Shown: positions 25,815 through 35,095, counted from the first letter of the stretch. The stretch is 64,000 bases of DNA from JAHFTY01 sp964584785 (GCA_964584785.1 CAZPBY010000041.1:1-64000); one strand, 5' to 3'. The notes: generated from the letters alone by a model not told the origin. Numbers and translations: made by a program.

Positions 25815-25856
25815 GATTCGGGGACGCACCCTGAACTTCAGCGTGCATCCCCGAAT
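25815..25856. repeat. Near-perfect 42-nt palindrome after the HtrA gene
   Basis: ATTCGGGGACGCACCCTGAA is followed directly by CTTCAGCGTGCATCCCCGAAT, which pairs with it over about 20 bp with few mismatches and almost no loop. It lies 8 nt beyond the HtrA stop. It could end that transcript or be a REP-type repeat. It is unrelated in sequence to the other palindromic element here. Confidence 0.7.
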
Positions 25857-25863
25857 TCCGGAC

Positions 25864-27018
25864 CTACGGTCGTCGGAGTCGGGTTTCAGCCCGCTGCGGT
25901 TCCGAGGGCATTGTCCCAAGCGTAACGGAAACTGTCCGCTGGCTGTTTTCGCGAGCGATGCCAAGGTCGACCTTGGTTCCCGGCGCGAGCGACGCGATCT
26001 GCAACCTCATGTTGCGCCCATCGATATCCTTCCCGTTCACGCTGACGATCACGTCATCTTTACGAAGTCCGGCTTTGTCTGCGGGTCCGTCCGGAGCGAT
26101 CTCCGTGACCAGTGCTCCCTTCGACGGCTTTACACCCACTGTATTAGCCAGCTCGGGTGTCAACTCCTGATAGTAAAGGCCGAGATATGCTCGAGTGACG
26201 GAGCCCTTCTCCTTGAGTTGCGTCATGATTTGCCGCGCCATATCCACGGGAACAGCAAAACCGACGCCCTGGTAACCTCCGCTCTCGGAAAGAATCGCGG
26301 TGTTGATGCCGATCAGTTCGCCCTTGACGTCCACAAGTGCTCCGCCTGAGTTACCGGGGTTGATGGCCGCATCGGTCTGGATGAAGTCTTCGTAATCCTC
26401 GATGCCCAGATTGCCGCGTCCGACCGCACTGACGATACCCATGGTGACGGTCTGGCCGATGCCGAACGGATTTCCGATCGCGAGCGCGATATCGCCCACT
26501 TCAACGTTTGCCGAGCTGCCGAGCTTCAAATAGGGCAGGTTATTGGCGCTCAGCTTCAGAAGCGCGATGTCGGTTTTAGCGTCGGTTCCAATGACGCGGG
26601 CCGTCATTTCACGTTTTTCCGAAAGCGATACCTTGATCTCACTGGAGCCGTCGACGACGTGATTATTCGTCAAGACGTAGCCGTCCGGGCTGATGATGAC
26701 GCCCGAACCGTGCGCGCTCTGGCGCTGCGGACGTTGAGGGTTGGAAAAACCTCGAAAGAAATCAAATGGATCTCCCTGAGATGACGTGGCTCGGGTGATC
26801 CTGGTCGATGAAATATTCACGACCGCCGGCACGACGCTTTTGACGACCGGCGCAAAGGTTGCCGGCATCATGGCGGCTTCGCGGACCGGCGAGGCCGCAG
26901 CCGTAACCGCTGATTCCGGAGCGCGGCCGGCCTGCATTACGGAAGCTCCGACAATAGCTCCTGCAATCAGCAACAGAGTTGCAACAATCCACAATTGATT
27001 ATTCGATAAACGGTTCAT
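25864..27018 (-). CDS. HtrA/DegP-like serine protease with one PDZ domain
   Basis: The 384-residue protein has an N-terminal anchor or signal helix (about residues 8-28), a trypsin-like domain with H120 (TNNHVV), D150 (TDIALL) and S224 (GNSGG), and one PDZ domain (about 280-370). It degrades or refolds damaged proteins in the periplasm. Two ATGs upstream (27042, 27027) are in frame. The ATG at 27018 is preferred because AGAGG lies about 12 nt upstream and the protein then begins at the anchor. One PDZ places it nearer DegS/HhoA than E. coli DegP. Confidence 0.9.
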   Translation of the reverse strand: MNRLSNNQLWIVATLLLIAGAIVGASVMQAGRAPESAVTAAASPVREAAMMPATFAPVVKSVVPAVVNISSTRITRATSSQGDPFDFFRGFSNPQRPQRQSAHGSGVIISPDGYVLTNNHVVDGSSEIKVSLSEKREMTARVIGTDAKTDIALLKLSANNLPYLKLGSSANVEVGDIALAIGNPFGIGQTVTMGIVSAVGRGNLGIEDYEDFIQTDAAINPGNSGGALVDVKGELIGINTAILSESGGYQGVGFAVPVDMARQIMTQLKEKGSVTRAYLGLYYQELTPELANTVGVKPSKGALVTEIAPDGPADKAGLRKDDVIVSVNGKDIDGRNMRLQIASLAPGTKVDLGIARENSQRTVSVTLGTMPSEPQRAETRLRRP

Positions 27019-27137
27019 GTTTGGATTCATCCTCTTAGACATTGGTTAAATGCCACAGCAGGTAAGACGGAATTTTGCCCGGATCGTGAGATTGAAACCG
27101 CGATTTCCAAGACGCGCCAGGCGCCAACGTCACGGGC

Positions 27138-27899
27138 TTAGGCCACGGTTTCCCGCCGCCGGCCCATTTTGCGATGGTAGTCGCCGCGGGAGAGCCATTT
27201 CTCGATGAAGCAGTACAGAACGATGAAAAGATAACGGGAACCCATCTCCTTGATCTTGAGCTTCGACTCTCCCGATTTCCGGTTGATCCAGTGATTGGGG
27301 ACGACACTATAACTGTAACCGCGCACCATCGCCTTCAGCGGCAACTCGACGGTCAGGTTGAAATGGTGGCTCAGCAGGGGCTGGACGCCTTCGATCACCT
27401 CGCGGCGATACAACTTGAACGCGTTCGTGACGTCGTTGTACTGCAGACCCATAACGACTCGAACGAATGTATTCGCGAGCCGGTTCAGCAGTAGTTTGGG
27501 GCCAGGATAATCAACGAGCTTGCCGCCGGGAATGAACCTCGACCCGAAGACACAATCGACATCGTCGGCCAGCATGCAACGGTAAAACGCGATCAGGTCC
27601 TCGGGACGGTCCGAAGCATCCGCCATATAGACCGCCACCGCTTCACCGGTAAACTCGTCGAGACCCGAACGAACAGCCAATCCAAAACCAGGAGCGCGCT
27701 GGTTATTGATGTAGCGGATGCTTCGGTTTTCGCGGCAGATGTCGCGCAATAAGAATTCAGTATCGTCCGATGAATGATCATTCACGACGATGATTTCATG
27801 GTCGATACCGACATTGGTCAACTGATCGTCGAGATTGCACAGCGTCGAAATGATCTGCCCGGCTTCATTATGTGCAGGAATGACTACCGAGAGTTTCAC
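27138..27899 (-). CDS. Family 2 glycosyltransferase, dolichyl-phosphate-mannose type
   Basis: The 253-residue GT-A enzyme opens with SVVIPAHNEAGQI, has the metal-binding acidic pair in MADASDRPED (about 94-103) and the PGFGLAVRSGLDE loop. It resembles polyprenyl-phosphate glycosyltransferases that load a sugar onto a lipid carrier. No C-terminal membrane helices are evident. The start is GTG at 27899 and lacks a clear Shine-Dalgarno. It lies 90 nt downstream of a sugar-nucleotide epimerase; the gap holds a remnant of a second epimerase-like sequence. Confidence 0.87.
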   Translation of the reverse strand: MKLSVVIPAHNEAGQIISTLCNLDDQLTNVGIDHEIIVVNDHSSDDTEFLLRDICRENRSIRYINNQRAPGFGLAVRSGLDEFTGEAVAVYMADASDRPEDLIAFYRCMLADDVDCVFGSRFIPGGKLVDYPGPKLLLNRLANTFVRVVMGLQYNDVTNAFKLYRREVIEGVQPLLSHHFNLTVELPLKAMVRGYSYSVVPNHWINRKSGESKLKIKEMGSRYLFIVLYCFIEKWLSRGDYHRKMGRRRETVA

Positions 27900-27939
27900 G
27901 TAACCGCTGAGTATCTGCGATATAGACGGGGATGTCTAC
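27897..27939 (-). pseudogene. Remnant of an epimerase-like coding sequence
   Basis: Read on the minus strand this segment gives VDIPVYIADTQRLRE, nearly the same as VDIPVYISDTRRIRQ inside the adjacent epimerase (28094-28136). The bases agree at about two thirds of positions, with third-position differences. It is too short to encode anything and runs into the start of the glycosyltransferase gene. I infer the end of a lost tandem epimerase paralogue. Confidence 0.45.
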
Positions 27940-27989
27940 TCATCATACCTCTTGAGTGGATCACTTTAGTACCGACGGCAACGAGGAGT

Positions 27990-29030
27990 TTAAAAGAACA
28001 GCCTCTGAAGCTGAGCTTCGTTGTTGCGCACCCACTCCAGAGTGTCGCTCAAAATCATATCGACGCCGCGGCGGGGTTGCCATCGCACAGCCTGACGGAT
28101 TCGGCGCGTGTCGGAAATGTAGACCGGGATGTCTACTCGTGACGTCTCGGGATTCGATCCGACTGGGACGACATTGCCGGTAAGACGCCGGCATATCTCA
28201 GTCAACTCGAGCAGTGAAACCGATATCGGCCGGCCACCTCCGACGTTGAAAAACCGTCCGGCGTGTTCGCTGAAGAGAGGGAGATGGGACGTGATCAGAT
28301 CGGCCAGATCCTCCGGATGAAGCAGATCGCGGACTTGCTTTCCCTCCCCACCGAATCCGATGTACTCCAGCGGTTTTTTGAAATGATGTCGAACCAGCCA
28401 CATCGTGAATACGCCTTGATCCGGCTTACCAAATTGGCCGGGCCCTGCGATCACTCCACACCGGTAGATGACCGCTTTCAATCCATACATCGCGACGAAT
28501 TCCTGGACCAGCAACTCCGCCGCCAGCTTCGTCGCGCCGTACAGCGATCGCGCCGTGTCGGTGGGAAAGTCTTCAGAAATACCGTCTGCAGGAACCATCT
28601 CGAATCGAGTCGCGGTTGGCGTTAACTGAAGCGCCCGGAGTGGGGTCATCGAATACACGCGCGACGTCGAAAGAAACAGAAAAGCATCCGATCGTGTTCG
28701 AGCGAAATTCAGACAGTTGAATGTGCCGGTGAGGTTCGCGCTCACCACATGATCGGGAGCGTCGGTGGTTCCGGAGTGGACGCTGGGCTCGGCCGACGCG
28801 TCGATGATCAGATCGAAGTTGCCATCGAGTTGAAGAAAATCCGAAGGAATGCGGATATCACCGTGGATGAAACAGATCCCAAGCGACTTCAGTTCCGGAA
28901 GATTCAGTTCGGCCCCCCGGCGCTTCAGATTATCGAATGCGGTTATGTCCGCATCTTCAAAATGCCGTTTGAAATATCGCGCCAGACTTGACCCGACAAA
29001 ACCCGCTCCACCCGTAATCACGATCTTCAT
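27990..29030 (-). CDS. NAD-dependent sugar-nucleotide epimerase/dehydratase
   Basis: The 346-residue extended SDR has the NAD loop TGGAGFVGSSLA (7-18), LFLSTSRVYS, YGATKLAAE (Tyr and Lys of the active site) and RDLLHPEDLADL. It is most like CDP-paratose/tyvelose 2-epimerases and GDP-sugar relatives, but the nucleotide and sugar cannot be fixed from sequence alone. With the glycosyltransferase downstream it suggests synthesis of a surface polysaccharide or glycolipid. Confidence 0.85.
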   Translation of the reverse strand: MKIVITGGAGFVGSSLARYFKRHFEDADITAFDNLKRRGAELNLPELKSLGICFIHGDIRIPSDFLQLDGNFDLIIDASAEPSVHSGTTDAPDHVVSANLTGTFNCLNFARTRSDAFLFLSTSRVYSMTPLRALQLTPTATRFEMVPADGISEDFPTDTARSLYGATKLAAELLVQEFVAMYGLKAVIYRCGVIAGPGQFGKPDQGVFTMWLVRHHFKKPLEYIGFGGEGKQVRDLLHPEDLADLITSHLPLFSEHAGRFFNVGGGRPISVSLLELTEICRRLTGNVVPVGSNPETSRVDIPVYISDTRRIRQAVRWQPRRGVDMILSDTLEWVRNNEAQLQRLFF

Positions 29031-29103
29031 CGATTCACCGTCGTTCCTGACGAGAATTCACACTGCGGCCGGGATCAATTCTGTACGGTAGAAGCAGTCC
29101 GGT

Positions 29104-29682
29104 TTACGACACTCGCTGCAGACGTGCGCGAAGGTTCGTTTCTCCAAGTATGACGTCCAGGATGCTCGAAAACCGCTGCACCCCGCGTCGACATTCCTCC
29201 GCGGTCGCCCGTCCGATTTGCCGCCCCGTGATCACCTCACTGGCAGCGCGATACTCCTCGGCAACGTTCGGATGAATCAGCGAGAGATCGATCTGGCGCT
29301 CGTCGGGATCCACCGTGGTGCAGCCTTCGGCACGCAGAATCTCAGATAACAAACCGTCCGCCCGCTGCAAAGCAGCCGCGGGATCGGTAGACGACGCCGT
29401 TTGGATCGCAACCCACTCGGACCGGAACCTGTCTCTGTCCGCCGGCGCCAATTCGTGAACGCGCATTTCGGCCAGTCGCCTCCGGCGATTCTCGAGAGCC
29501 GCCTCGGCCCGACTGCGATCCCCGTACAAACGAAGGGCCCGATCGTACTCGGGCCCAAAGAGACTTTTGAGTTGTTCGCTTCTCTTCCGGCGCCGCATGG
29601 CAGTGAGACCAACTGCCGAAACGATGAACAGAGCGACCACCACCGCGACGACGGACCATGTGTATGGACCAAGATTTGGCAT
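29104..29682 (-). CDS. Conserved hypothetical membrane-anchored protein
   Basis: The 192-residue protein has one N-terminal membrane helix (about 9-29), then RRRKRSEQLKSLFGPEYDRAL and a helical, charged remainder with DRDRFRSEWVAIQ and VDPDERQIDLSLIHPNVAEEYRAA. I recognise the FGPEYDRA/RDRF-EW pattern as a widespread family of unknown function in soil bacteria. The soluble part should face the cytoplasm. It is divergent from the spermidine-synthase-like gene. Confidence 0.65.
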   Translation of the reverse strand: MPNLGPYTWSVVAVVVALFIVSAVGLTAMRRRKRSEQLKSLFGPEYDRALRLYGDRSRAEAALENRRRRLAEMRVHELAPADRDRFRSEWVAIQTASSTDPAAALQRADGLLSEILRAEGCTTVDPDERQIDLSLIHPNVAEEYRAASEVITGRQIGRATAEECRRGVQRFSSILDVILGETNLRARLQRVS

Positions 29683-30030
29683 ACAAACGCTCCCTCAACG
29701 GAAAGTGCAATAGCTATGCCACATCACAAGCCGGAGAGAGTCAAGTAGATAAAAAGCGAGCGAAACAGCGATCTGGCCTATTGAAAATGGATATAGCCGA
29801 TCGCCGATGACGTATTGATGATTGCCGAGCCGATCGCCGATCTCGCCTTAACATCTTTTAACAGTGCGCGGCCGCTTTGCAGCGTCTAACCAAAAGTACG
29901 ACACCTCATTCTCCTCTTCGTTAATGTGGTTCAGGGCTGGCCGCTGTCCCACCCTCGCAGGGCGGCCAGCCGTTTTTTAACTCTGCTTCTCGCCGGCGTT
30001 CGCTGGAATTCGCGCTATTATGCTCGCCTT
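29683..30030. other. 348-nt divergent intergenic region with leader
   Basis: Between two divergent genes. It has a direct repeat of GCCGATCGCCGAT (near 29798 and 29833), and a strong terminator-like hairpin at 29934-29978 pointing into the plus-strand gene. No small coding sequence with a ribosome site was found. Two promoters must lie here, but no convincing -35/-10 pair was seen. Confidence 0.5.
29934..29978 (+). terminator. Rho-independent terminator in a leader (attenuator or sRNA end)
   Basis: GGCTGGCCGC and GCGGCCAGCC form a perfect 10-bp GC-rich stem with an inner CCCT/AGGG pair, followed at once by GTTTTTT. There is no plus-strand gene upstream for it to end, because the nearest neighbour is on the other strand. 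It sits 53 nt before the start of the spermidine-synthase-like gene, so it is either an attenuator in that leader or the end of a small RNA. Confidence 0.75.
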
Positions 30031-32253
30031 ATGTTGCCGCTTCTTGGGCTTACTCTGTTTGTCAGTGCCTTCCTTCTTTTTTGTTGCGAACCGATGGTCG
30101 GGAAAATGGTCCTGCCGATACTTGGCGGGGCGGCATCCGTCTGGACAACCTGTGTTCTCTTCTTCCAGATCATGCTCCTGGCCGGATATGTGTACACGCA
30201 TCTGCTCGGGAAGTTACGCCGGCTGCGCGATCAGATTCTGATTCACGCTTCGCTGATGTTCATGGCTCTGGTATTCCTGCCCATTCGATTCGGGGCTGTT
30301 TCGGGACGGCCGTCGGAGGCTCCGGTCACCTGGCTTCTGGCGCACTTGTTGATCTCCGTCGGAATTCCATTCGCAGTGATCTCCGCGACGGCGCCGTTGC
30401 TTCAGAACTGGCTCGGCAGGACGCCGGTGTCGTTGGGACGCGATCCCTATGTCCTGTACGCCGCCAGCAATGCCGGCAGCTTGCTGGCGCTGCTGGCGTA
30501 TCCCGTTCTGATCGAGCCTCGATACGGCGTCACGGCGCAGAGCCGTCTCTGGCTGGAAGGATACGGCGTTCTTCTCGGCATGGTCGGTTTCGCAGCGCTC
30601 TTACTCTGGAGGGAGTCGCGGTTCACGAAGACCGATTCGGAAGAGGGCAGCGATGAAACCGCCGAAGCGCCGTCCTGGAGACTCCGCGCGTACTGGCTCG
30701 CCGCATCGTTTGTCCCGTCGGCGTTAATGCTTGCGGTCACGAATCACATTTCGATGAATATCGGATCCGTTCCGTTTTTGTGGGTGGCACCACTCGCGGT
30801 TTATTTGCTGACGTTCATCATGTCGTTCGCCCGCAGGATCCGAGTGCCGACGACGATCGTCTCGACGATCTCGACGGGCGTTTTGTTGCTCTTGTTCCCG
30901 ATCGCTGCCGTCGCCGTTCCGGTCCATGCGACGGCGATATGGACCATGATGAGTTGTCACCTCGCGATTCTGTTTTTCGGCTCGCTGCTGTGTCATTCGT
31001 CGCTCGCGGATCGGCGTCCTTCGACGAAATACCTGACCGAGTTTTATTTCATGCTGGCGCTCGGCGGCGTCCTGGGCGGGATCTTCGCCGCCATCATCGC
31101 TCCCGCGGTCTTCAGCACAACTGTGGAGTATCCGCTGCTCGTCGCCGCTGTCGCGTTTTTCCGCCAGCCAAGGTCGCCGAAGACCGGCGGCGGATGGCTG
31201 AGGTATGCGGCCGTGGTGGGTTTCGGTCTGCTCGTGGGGCTGGCGTTATACGGAATCATCGAATGGGCGTTCATCGATGTCAGCCAATTCAGCATTGCCT
31301 GGGACGAACTCAAGGAAAACGACAATCTCGCTGTGCTCGCAACCGAGATCGTACTCATCCTCACCGTGCTGCTGTTGCGAAAAAACGTACGGACATTCGG
31401 TCTTGCATTCTCGATATTCGTCGGTATTTACGCCATCGTCCTGCCCAAACAGTTCGAAAGCGCCTCGCGTATTTTCGTCGCACGCGATTTCTTCGGAGTG
31501 AAAAAGGTTCTGTACTCGCTCGACGAAAACATGCGGAAACTTGTTCACGGCGACACGATGCACGGCGTGGAAAGTCTCGACGTCACGCTGGCCGGCGAGC
31601 CGCTTTCGTACTATCACAAGACCGGACCGATCGGCGACGTGATGCAGATGATCAGCAATCATGCGCATCAGCATGTCGGAGTCGTCGGACTTGGAACCGG
31701 AACGATCGCAGCTTATGGCGGGCCGGCACGTCACATCACGTTCTTCGACGTCGATCCGCAGGTCGTGGATATCGCGCACGACTTTTTCACCTACATTCGA
31801 CGCTGCGCGGATGACTGCAATGTGATCGTCGGCGACGGCCGTCTTTCGATTCAGGCTCAACCCGACAGCGAATTCGATCTCATCGTCCTCGACGCTTTCA
31901 ACTCGGATTCGATTCCCGCCCACCTCGTTTCGCGCGAAGCGGTCCGGATGTACATGTCTAAACTGAAGACCGGTGGCGTCCTGCTGTTTCATGTTTCCAA
32001 CCGGTATCTTGACGTCGAAAAGCTCGCCACGATCGTTTCGATGGACGAAGGCCTGCCGGTCTTCGTGCGCCACGACGATGACGAAGAGCCGCGAGGCAAG
32101 GCCAGTTCGGATTACGTTGCGGCGGTTCGTAACGCCGAGGATTTAGACAATATTCCCAATAAGGAATCCTGGGAACAGCCGGACAAGCCCGCCGACATCA
32201 AATCCTGGACGGATGACTATTCCAATATGATGAGCGTCATTCGCTGGAAGTGA
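30031..32253 (+). CDS. Membrane protein fused to spermidine-synthase-like domain
   Basis: The 740-residue protein has about twelve membrane helices (residues 1 to about 500), then a Rossmann methyltransferase-fold domain like spermidine synthase: GLGTGTIAAYG, FFDVDPQVVDIA, GDGRLSIQ and LDAFNSDSIPAHL. Such fusions are common in bacteria with complex envelopes. True polyamine synthesis has not been shown for most of them, so the substrate is open. The frame extends 35 codons upstream, but those codons cover the terminator hairpin. The ATG at 30031 matches the natural N-terminus. Confidence 0.85.
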   Translation: MLPLLGLTLFVSAFLLFCCEPMVGKMVLPILGGAASVWTTCVLFFQIMLLAGYVYTHLLGKLRRLRDQILIHASLMFMALVFLPIRFGAVSGRPSEAPVTWLLAHLLISVGIPFAVISATAPLLQNWLGRTPVSLGRDPYVLYAASNAGSLLALLAYPVLIEPRYGVTAQSRLWLEGYGVLLGMVGFAALLLWRESRFTKTDSEEGSDETAEAPSWRLRAYWLAASFVPSALMLAVTNHISMNIGSVPFLWVAPLAVYLLTFIMSFARRIRVPTTIVSTISTGVLLLLFPIAAVAVPVHATAIWTMMSCHLAILFFGSLLCHSSLADRRPSTKYLTEFYFMLALGGVLGGIFAAIIAPAVFSTTVEYPLLVAAVAFFRQPRSPKTGGGWLRYAAVVGFGLLVGLALYGIIEWAFIDVSQFSIAWDELKENDNLAVLATEIVLILTVLLLRKNVRTFGLAFSIFVGIYAIVLPKQFESASRIFVARDFFGVKKVLYSLDENMRKLVHGDTMHGVESLDVTLAGEPLSYYHKTGPIGDVMQMISNHAHQHVGVVGLGTGTIAAYGGPARHITFFDVDPQVVDIAHDFFTYIRRCADDCNVIVGDGRLSIQAQPDSEFDLIVLDAFNSDSIPAHLVSREAVRMYMSKLKTGGVLLFHVSNRYLDVEKLATIVSMDEGLPVFVRHDDDEEPRGKASSDYVAAVRNAEDLDNIPNKESWEQPDKPADIKSWTDDYSNMMSVIRWK

Positions 32254-32262
32254 CCGTCACAT

Positions 32263-35034
32263 CTAATTGCTCCCCCGATGCGGTGCGCCGGTGTACTTGT
32301 CGAACCAGGCGAGAACGCGCTCGATACGGTCCACGTAATGCGCGGGTTTGCCGTTGGCGAATTCGCCGTGGCTTTCTCCGGCGTACCGTACGAACTCGGT
32401 CTCGACGCCATGACGCTTCAATGCGCGGAACATCTGTTCGGCCTGCGCGATCGGAACGCGATCGTCCTGCTCGCCGTGGATGAACAGCGTCGGAGTCTTG
32501 ACGTTTTGCGCGAACTTCAACGGCGAGCGTCCCCACCAGAGGTCGAACGTCTCCCAGGGCGATCCGCCGAACGCCTCTTCAGTCGAGTTGTACGCGCCAT
32601 CCGTCGTGCCCCACAGCGTCACCATGTCCGTCATTCCGCATTCGGGAGCGGCCGCGGAAAAGCGGTTGGTTTGAGTGATGATCCAGTTCGTCATGTACCC
32701 GCCATAGCTGCAACCGTAGACGGCGAGGCGCTGCGCATCGATCCATGCATTCTGCGCGATCGCCGTGTCGAGGCCCTTCATGATGTCCGTGTAATCCTTG
32801 CCCGCCCAATCCTTGTGATTCGCGCGAACAAACGTCTGACCGTAACCGGAGCTGCCGCGCGGATTCACAAACAGCACGCCATAACCACGTGCGGAGAGGA
32901 CGTGCAGTTCATGATCGAAGTTCGTTCCGTACATTCCGGACGGCCCGCCATGAATCCGCAGGATCAAAGGATACTTCTTTGCAGGATCGAATTGGAGCGG
33001 CTTCACAAGCCAGCCCTCGAGTTCGGTGCCGTCGTCGGCCTTGTACTTGAGCTGGTCCGCCGACGTCATTGCACGTTCACTCAACAGTTGACGATTCACA
33101 TCCGTGACATGGCGGTTCGGAGCGGCTCCCTGCGCTCCAACAAAAACGTCGGCGGGATGACGGAATCCGCTGCGCGTTACGGCAATCGATCCGTCGTTCG
33201 ACAGACTGAAGGACGTGACCTGCGTGCCTTGCTGCGCCTGAATCTTTTCGACTTTCCTTGCAGTAACGTCCAGCTTGAACAAAGGAACTTCGCCTCGGAC
33301 GCTGGTGGTGAAATAGATGCCGTGCGGGTCCCACACAAATCGGCTGATGCGCTCATCGAAAGTCTCGGTGAGATTCACCGCGGTGCCGCCATCCACAGGC
33401 ATGACGTAGATATCCGTTTGTCCGGCTTCCGTAACGGCACCGGTGAAGGCGATCGACTTCCCGTCCGGAGAAAACTGGGGAGAACCGTTTCCTTCGGGTT
33501 GCGTGGAGACCTTTCGAGGCGATCCGCCTTCCGCGGAAACGATGAACACGTCGGAGTTGCGGCTGCCATCGAAAGCTTTGCCGGTCCGATCGGAAACGAA
33601 CGCGATCCATTTTCCGTCGGGAGACCACGTCTCTTCCGTGTCGTCGAAATCGCCGTCGGTGATCTGACGCGACACGCCGGTCGCGACGTCGACCACGAAG
33701 ACGTGCGACCGCTGATCCTTCAGCAGCCCCCTTCCATCCTGAGCATAGTGCGCGTTTCGAATTACCGTGATTCCGGCCATCGGATCGTTCTTGTCTTCGC
33801 GCTTGCCGGTCCTTGAAGTCGCCGCAAGTCGACGATTATCCGGCGACCACACGAAATCCGACACACCGTTCTCCAGGTTCGTGATGCGCGAGACTTCGCC
33901 ACCGGCTACGCTGACGACATAGATCTGAGGCCGTTCGCTGTCGCTCTTGCTCGCAACGAAGGCGATCCGCTGGCCGTCCGGTGAATAACGCGGCCGGCTT
34001 TCTCCCGGAAAGTCTCTCACGAGCATGCGTGGTTCGCTGCGTCCGTCCGCCGCGATAACCCAGATGTGCGATGGGTTCTTCTGTGTCTCACGATCGGCGC
34101 GTGTTTGAACGTAGGCGACGGTCTTTCCATCCGCCGCGAACTGGACGTCGGACACGCGATTCAATCGATACCAGTCCTCTGTGCGGAACGGCTGGAGGGT
34201 CGTCGGTGTCTGAGTTTTCTTCCATTCGTCATATCGCATGCGAAGCGTCTTGACGGGATTGGCGTCTTCATTCGGCTTCGTCGTTTCCGGCGTGACCGTG
34301 ATGAAGAGCGCGTACTTTCCGTCGTTCCACGGTTGAGCCCGGTCTTCCGGCGGTTTGCCGATGTGAGTGCCGAGCGGATCCTGCGCGTCAGCCGCCAGAA
34401 TGTAAGCCACATGCGAAACCTTTCCGGTGCACGGCGCTTTCGCGAGCGGTGATGTATCGCAAGTGCATCGACGATCGCCACCCAGGGAAGCGGCCTTCTC
34501 CATCGCCGCCATCACGCGGTCGGTGACGGAACCCGCCGTCTCGCGCAACACACGCGCCGCTTCGGTGATCACGTCGCGGCTGGCCATGCTGTTGCCTTGA
34601 ACGGAATAGAAGATGTTCTCGCCGGGAACTTCACCCTGAACGTCGATGGAAACGGCTCCGTTCGCCGATCCGGAGTGGCCGGCCATGCGGCCTTGCATGT
34701 CGACGATGCCGAACTGCCGCCGCTCGATGTCGGGATCGGCGTGGAGCAGTCGGATGATTTCTTTCGGATCGGTGCCCTTCCTCATCTCTTCGAACACCAG
34801 AGTGTGATTCTTATGCGTGCCGTCAACGCCCGCCTGGCATGCGGCGACTCCGATTCCGGGAATCACGACGGCCTGAAGTTGTTTGAGATTCTCCGGTGAC
34901 GCCGTGGCGGCGCACGTCGATGACGAAATCACGACGCGTCCCGTATTGCGATCGACCGCGACAATCGACCAGGTCGCCCACGCACAGGTCTGCGTCAGCA
35001 ACAAAACAACAACGACACACAAAGCGCGCTTCAT
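32263..35034 (-). CDS. DUF1028 domain fused to an S9 prolyl-oligopeptidase-like peptidase
   Basis: The 923-residue exported protein has a signal peptide (about 1-21). Next comes a DUF1028 domain (about 21-250: TWSIVAVDRNTGRVV, FGIVDMQGRMAGHSG, YSVQGNSM), an Ntn-hydrolase-like family. It is followed by a PD40 beta-propeller (about 290-650) and an S9 alpha/beta-hydrolase domain with S776 (GCSYGG), D857 (EQDDRVP) and H889 (ESHGEF). The start at 35034 has GGAGG 5-6 nt upstream; the longer start has none. It probably cleaves short peptides outside the cytoplasm. It follows the TonB-dependent receptor across a strong terminator. Confidence 0.9.
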   Translation of the reverse strand: MKRALCVVVVLLLTQTCAWATWSIVAVDRNTGRVVISSSTCAATASPENLKQLQAVVIPGIGVAACQAGVDGTHKNHTLVFEEMRKGTDPKEIIRLLHADPDIERRQFGIVDMQGRMAGHSGSANGAVSIDVQGEVPGENIFYSVQGNSMASRDVITEAARVLRETAGSVTDRVMAAMEKAASLGGDRRCTCDTSPLAKAPCTGKVSHVAYILAADAQDPLGTHIGKPPEDRAQPWNDGKYALFITVTPETTKPNEDANPVKTLRMRYDEWKKTQTPTTLQPFRTEDWYRLNRVSDVQFAADGKTVAYVQTRADRETQKNPSHIWVIAADGRSEPRMLVRDFPGESRPRYSPDGQRIAFVASKSDSERPQIYVVSVAGGEVSRITNLENGVSDFVWSPDNRRLAATSRTGKREDKNDPMAGITVIRNAHYAQDGRGLLKDQRSHVFVVDVATGVSRQITDGDFDDTEETWSPDGKWIAFVSDRTGKAFDGSRNSDVFIVSAEGGSPRKVSTQPEGNGSPQFSPDGKSIAFTGAVTEAGQTDIYVMPVDGGTAVNLTETFDERISRFVWDPHGIYFTTSVRGEVPLFKLDVTARKVEKIQAQQGTQVTSFSLSNDGSIAVTRSGFRHPADVFVGAQGAAPNRHVTDVNRQLLSERAMTSADQLKYKADDGTELEGWLVKPLQFDPAKKYPLILRIHGGPSGMYGTNFDHELHVLSARGYGVLFVNPRGSSGYGQTFVRANHKDWAGKDYTDIMKGLDTAIAQNAWIDAQRLAVYGCSYGGYMTNWIITQTNRFSAAAPECGMTDMVTLWGTTDGAYNSTEEAFGGSPWETFDLWWGRSPLKFAQNVKTPTLFIHGEQDDRVPIAQAEQMFRALKRHGVETEFVRYAGESHGEFANGKPAHYVDRIERVLAWFDKYTGAPHRGSN

Positions 35035-35049
35035 CGAAACCTCCATCAA

Positions 35050-35079
35050 TAAAAAAAGGGCGGCCTTCTCGGCCGCCCT
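35050..35079 (-). terminator. Rho-independent terminator of the TonB-receptor gene
   Basis: On the minus strand AGGGCGGCC and GGCCGCCCT form a 9-bp stem with loop GAGAA, followed by a run of seven or more T. It lies 17 nt beyond the receptor stop and directly before the peptidase gene, so the two genes are separate units or weakly linked by read-through. Confidence 0.93.
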
Positions 35080-35095
35080 CTATATCACGAACGAA

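Noticed and set aside
29926..30030. Earlier GTG start for the spermidine-synthase-like fusion
   Set aside because: The extra 35 codons lie over a strong terminator hairpin, and the natural membrane N-terminus begins at ATG 30031.
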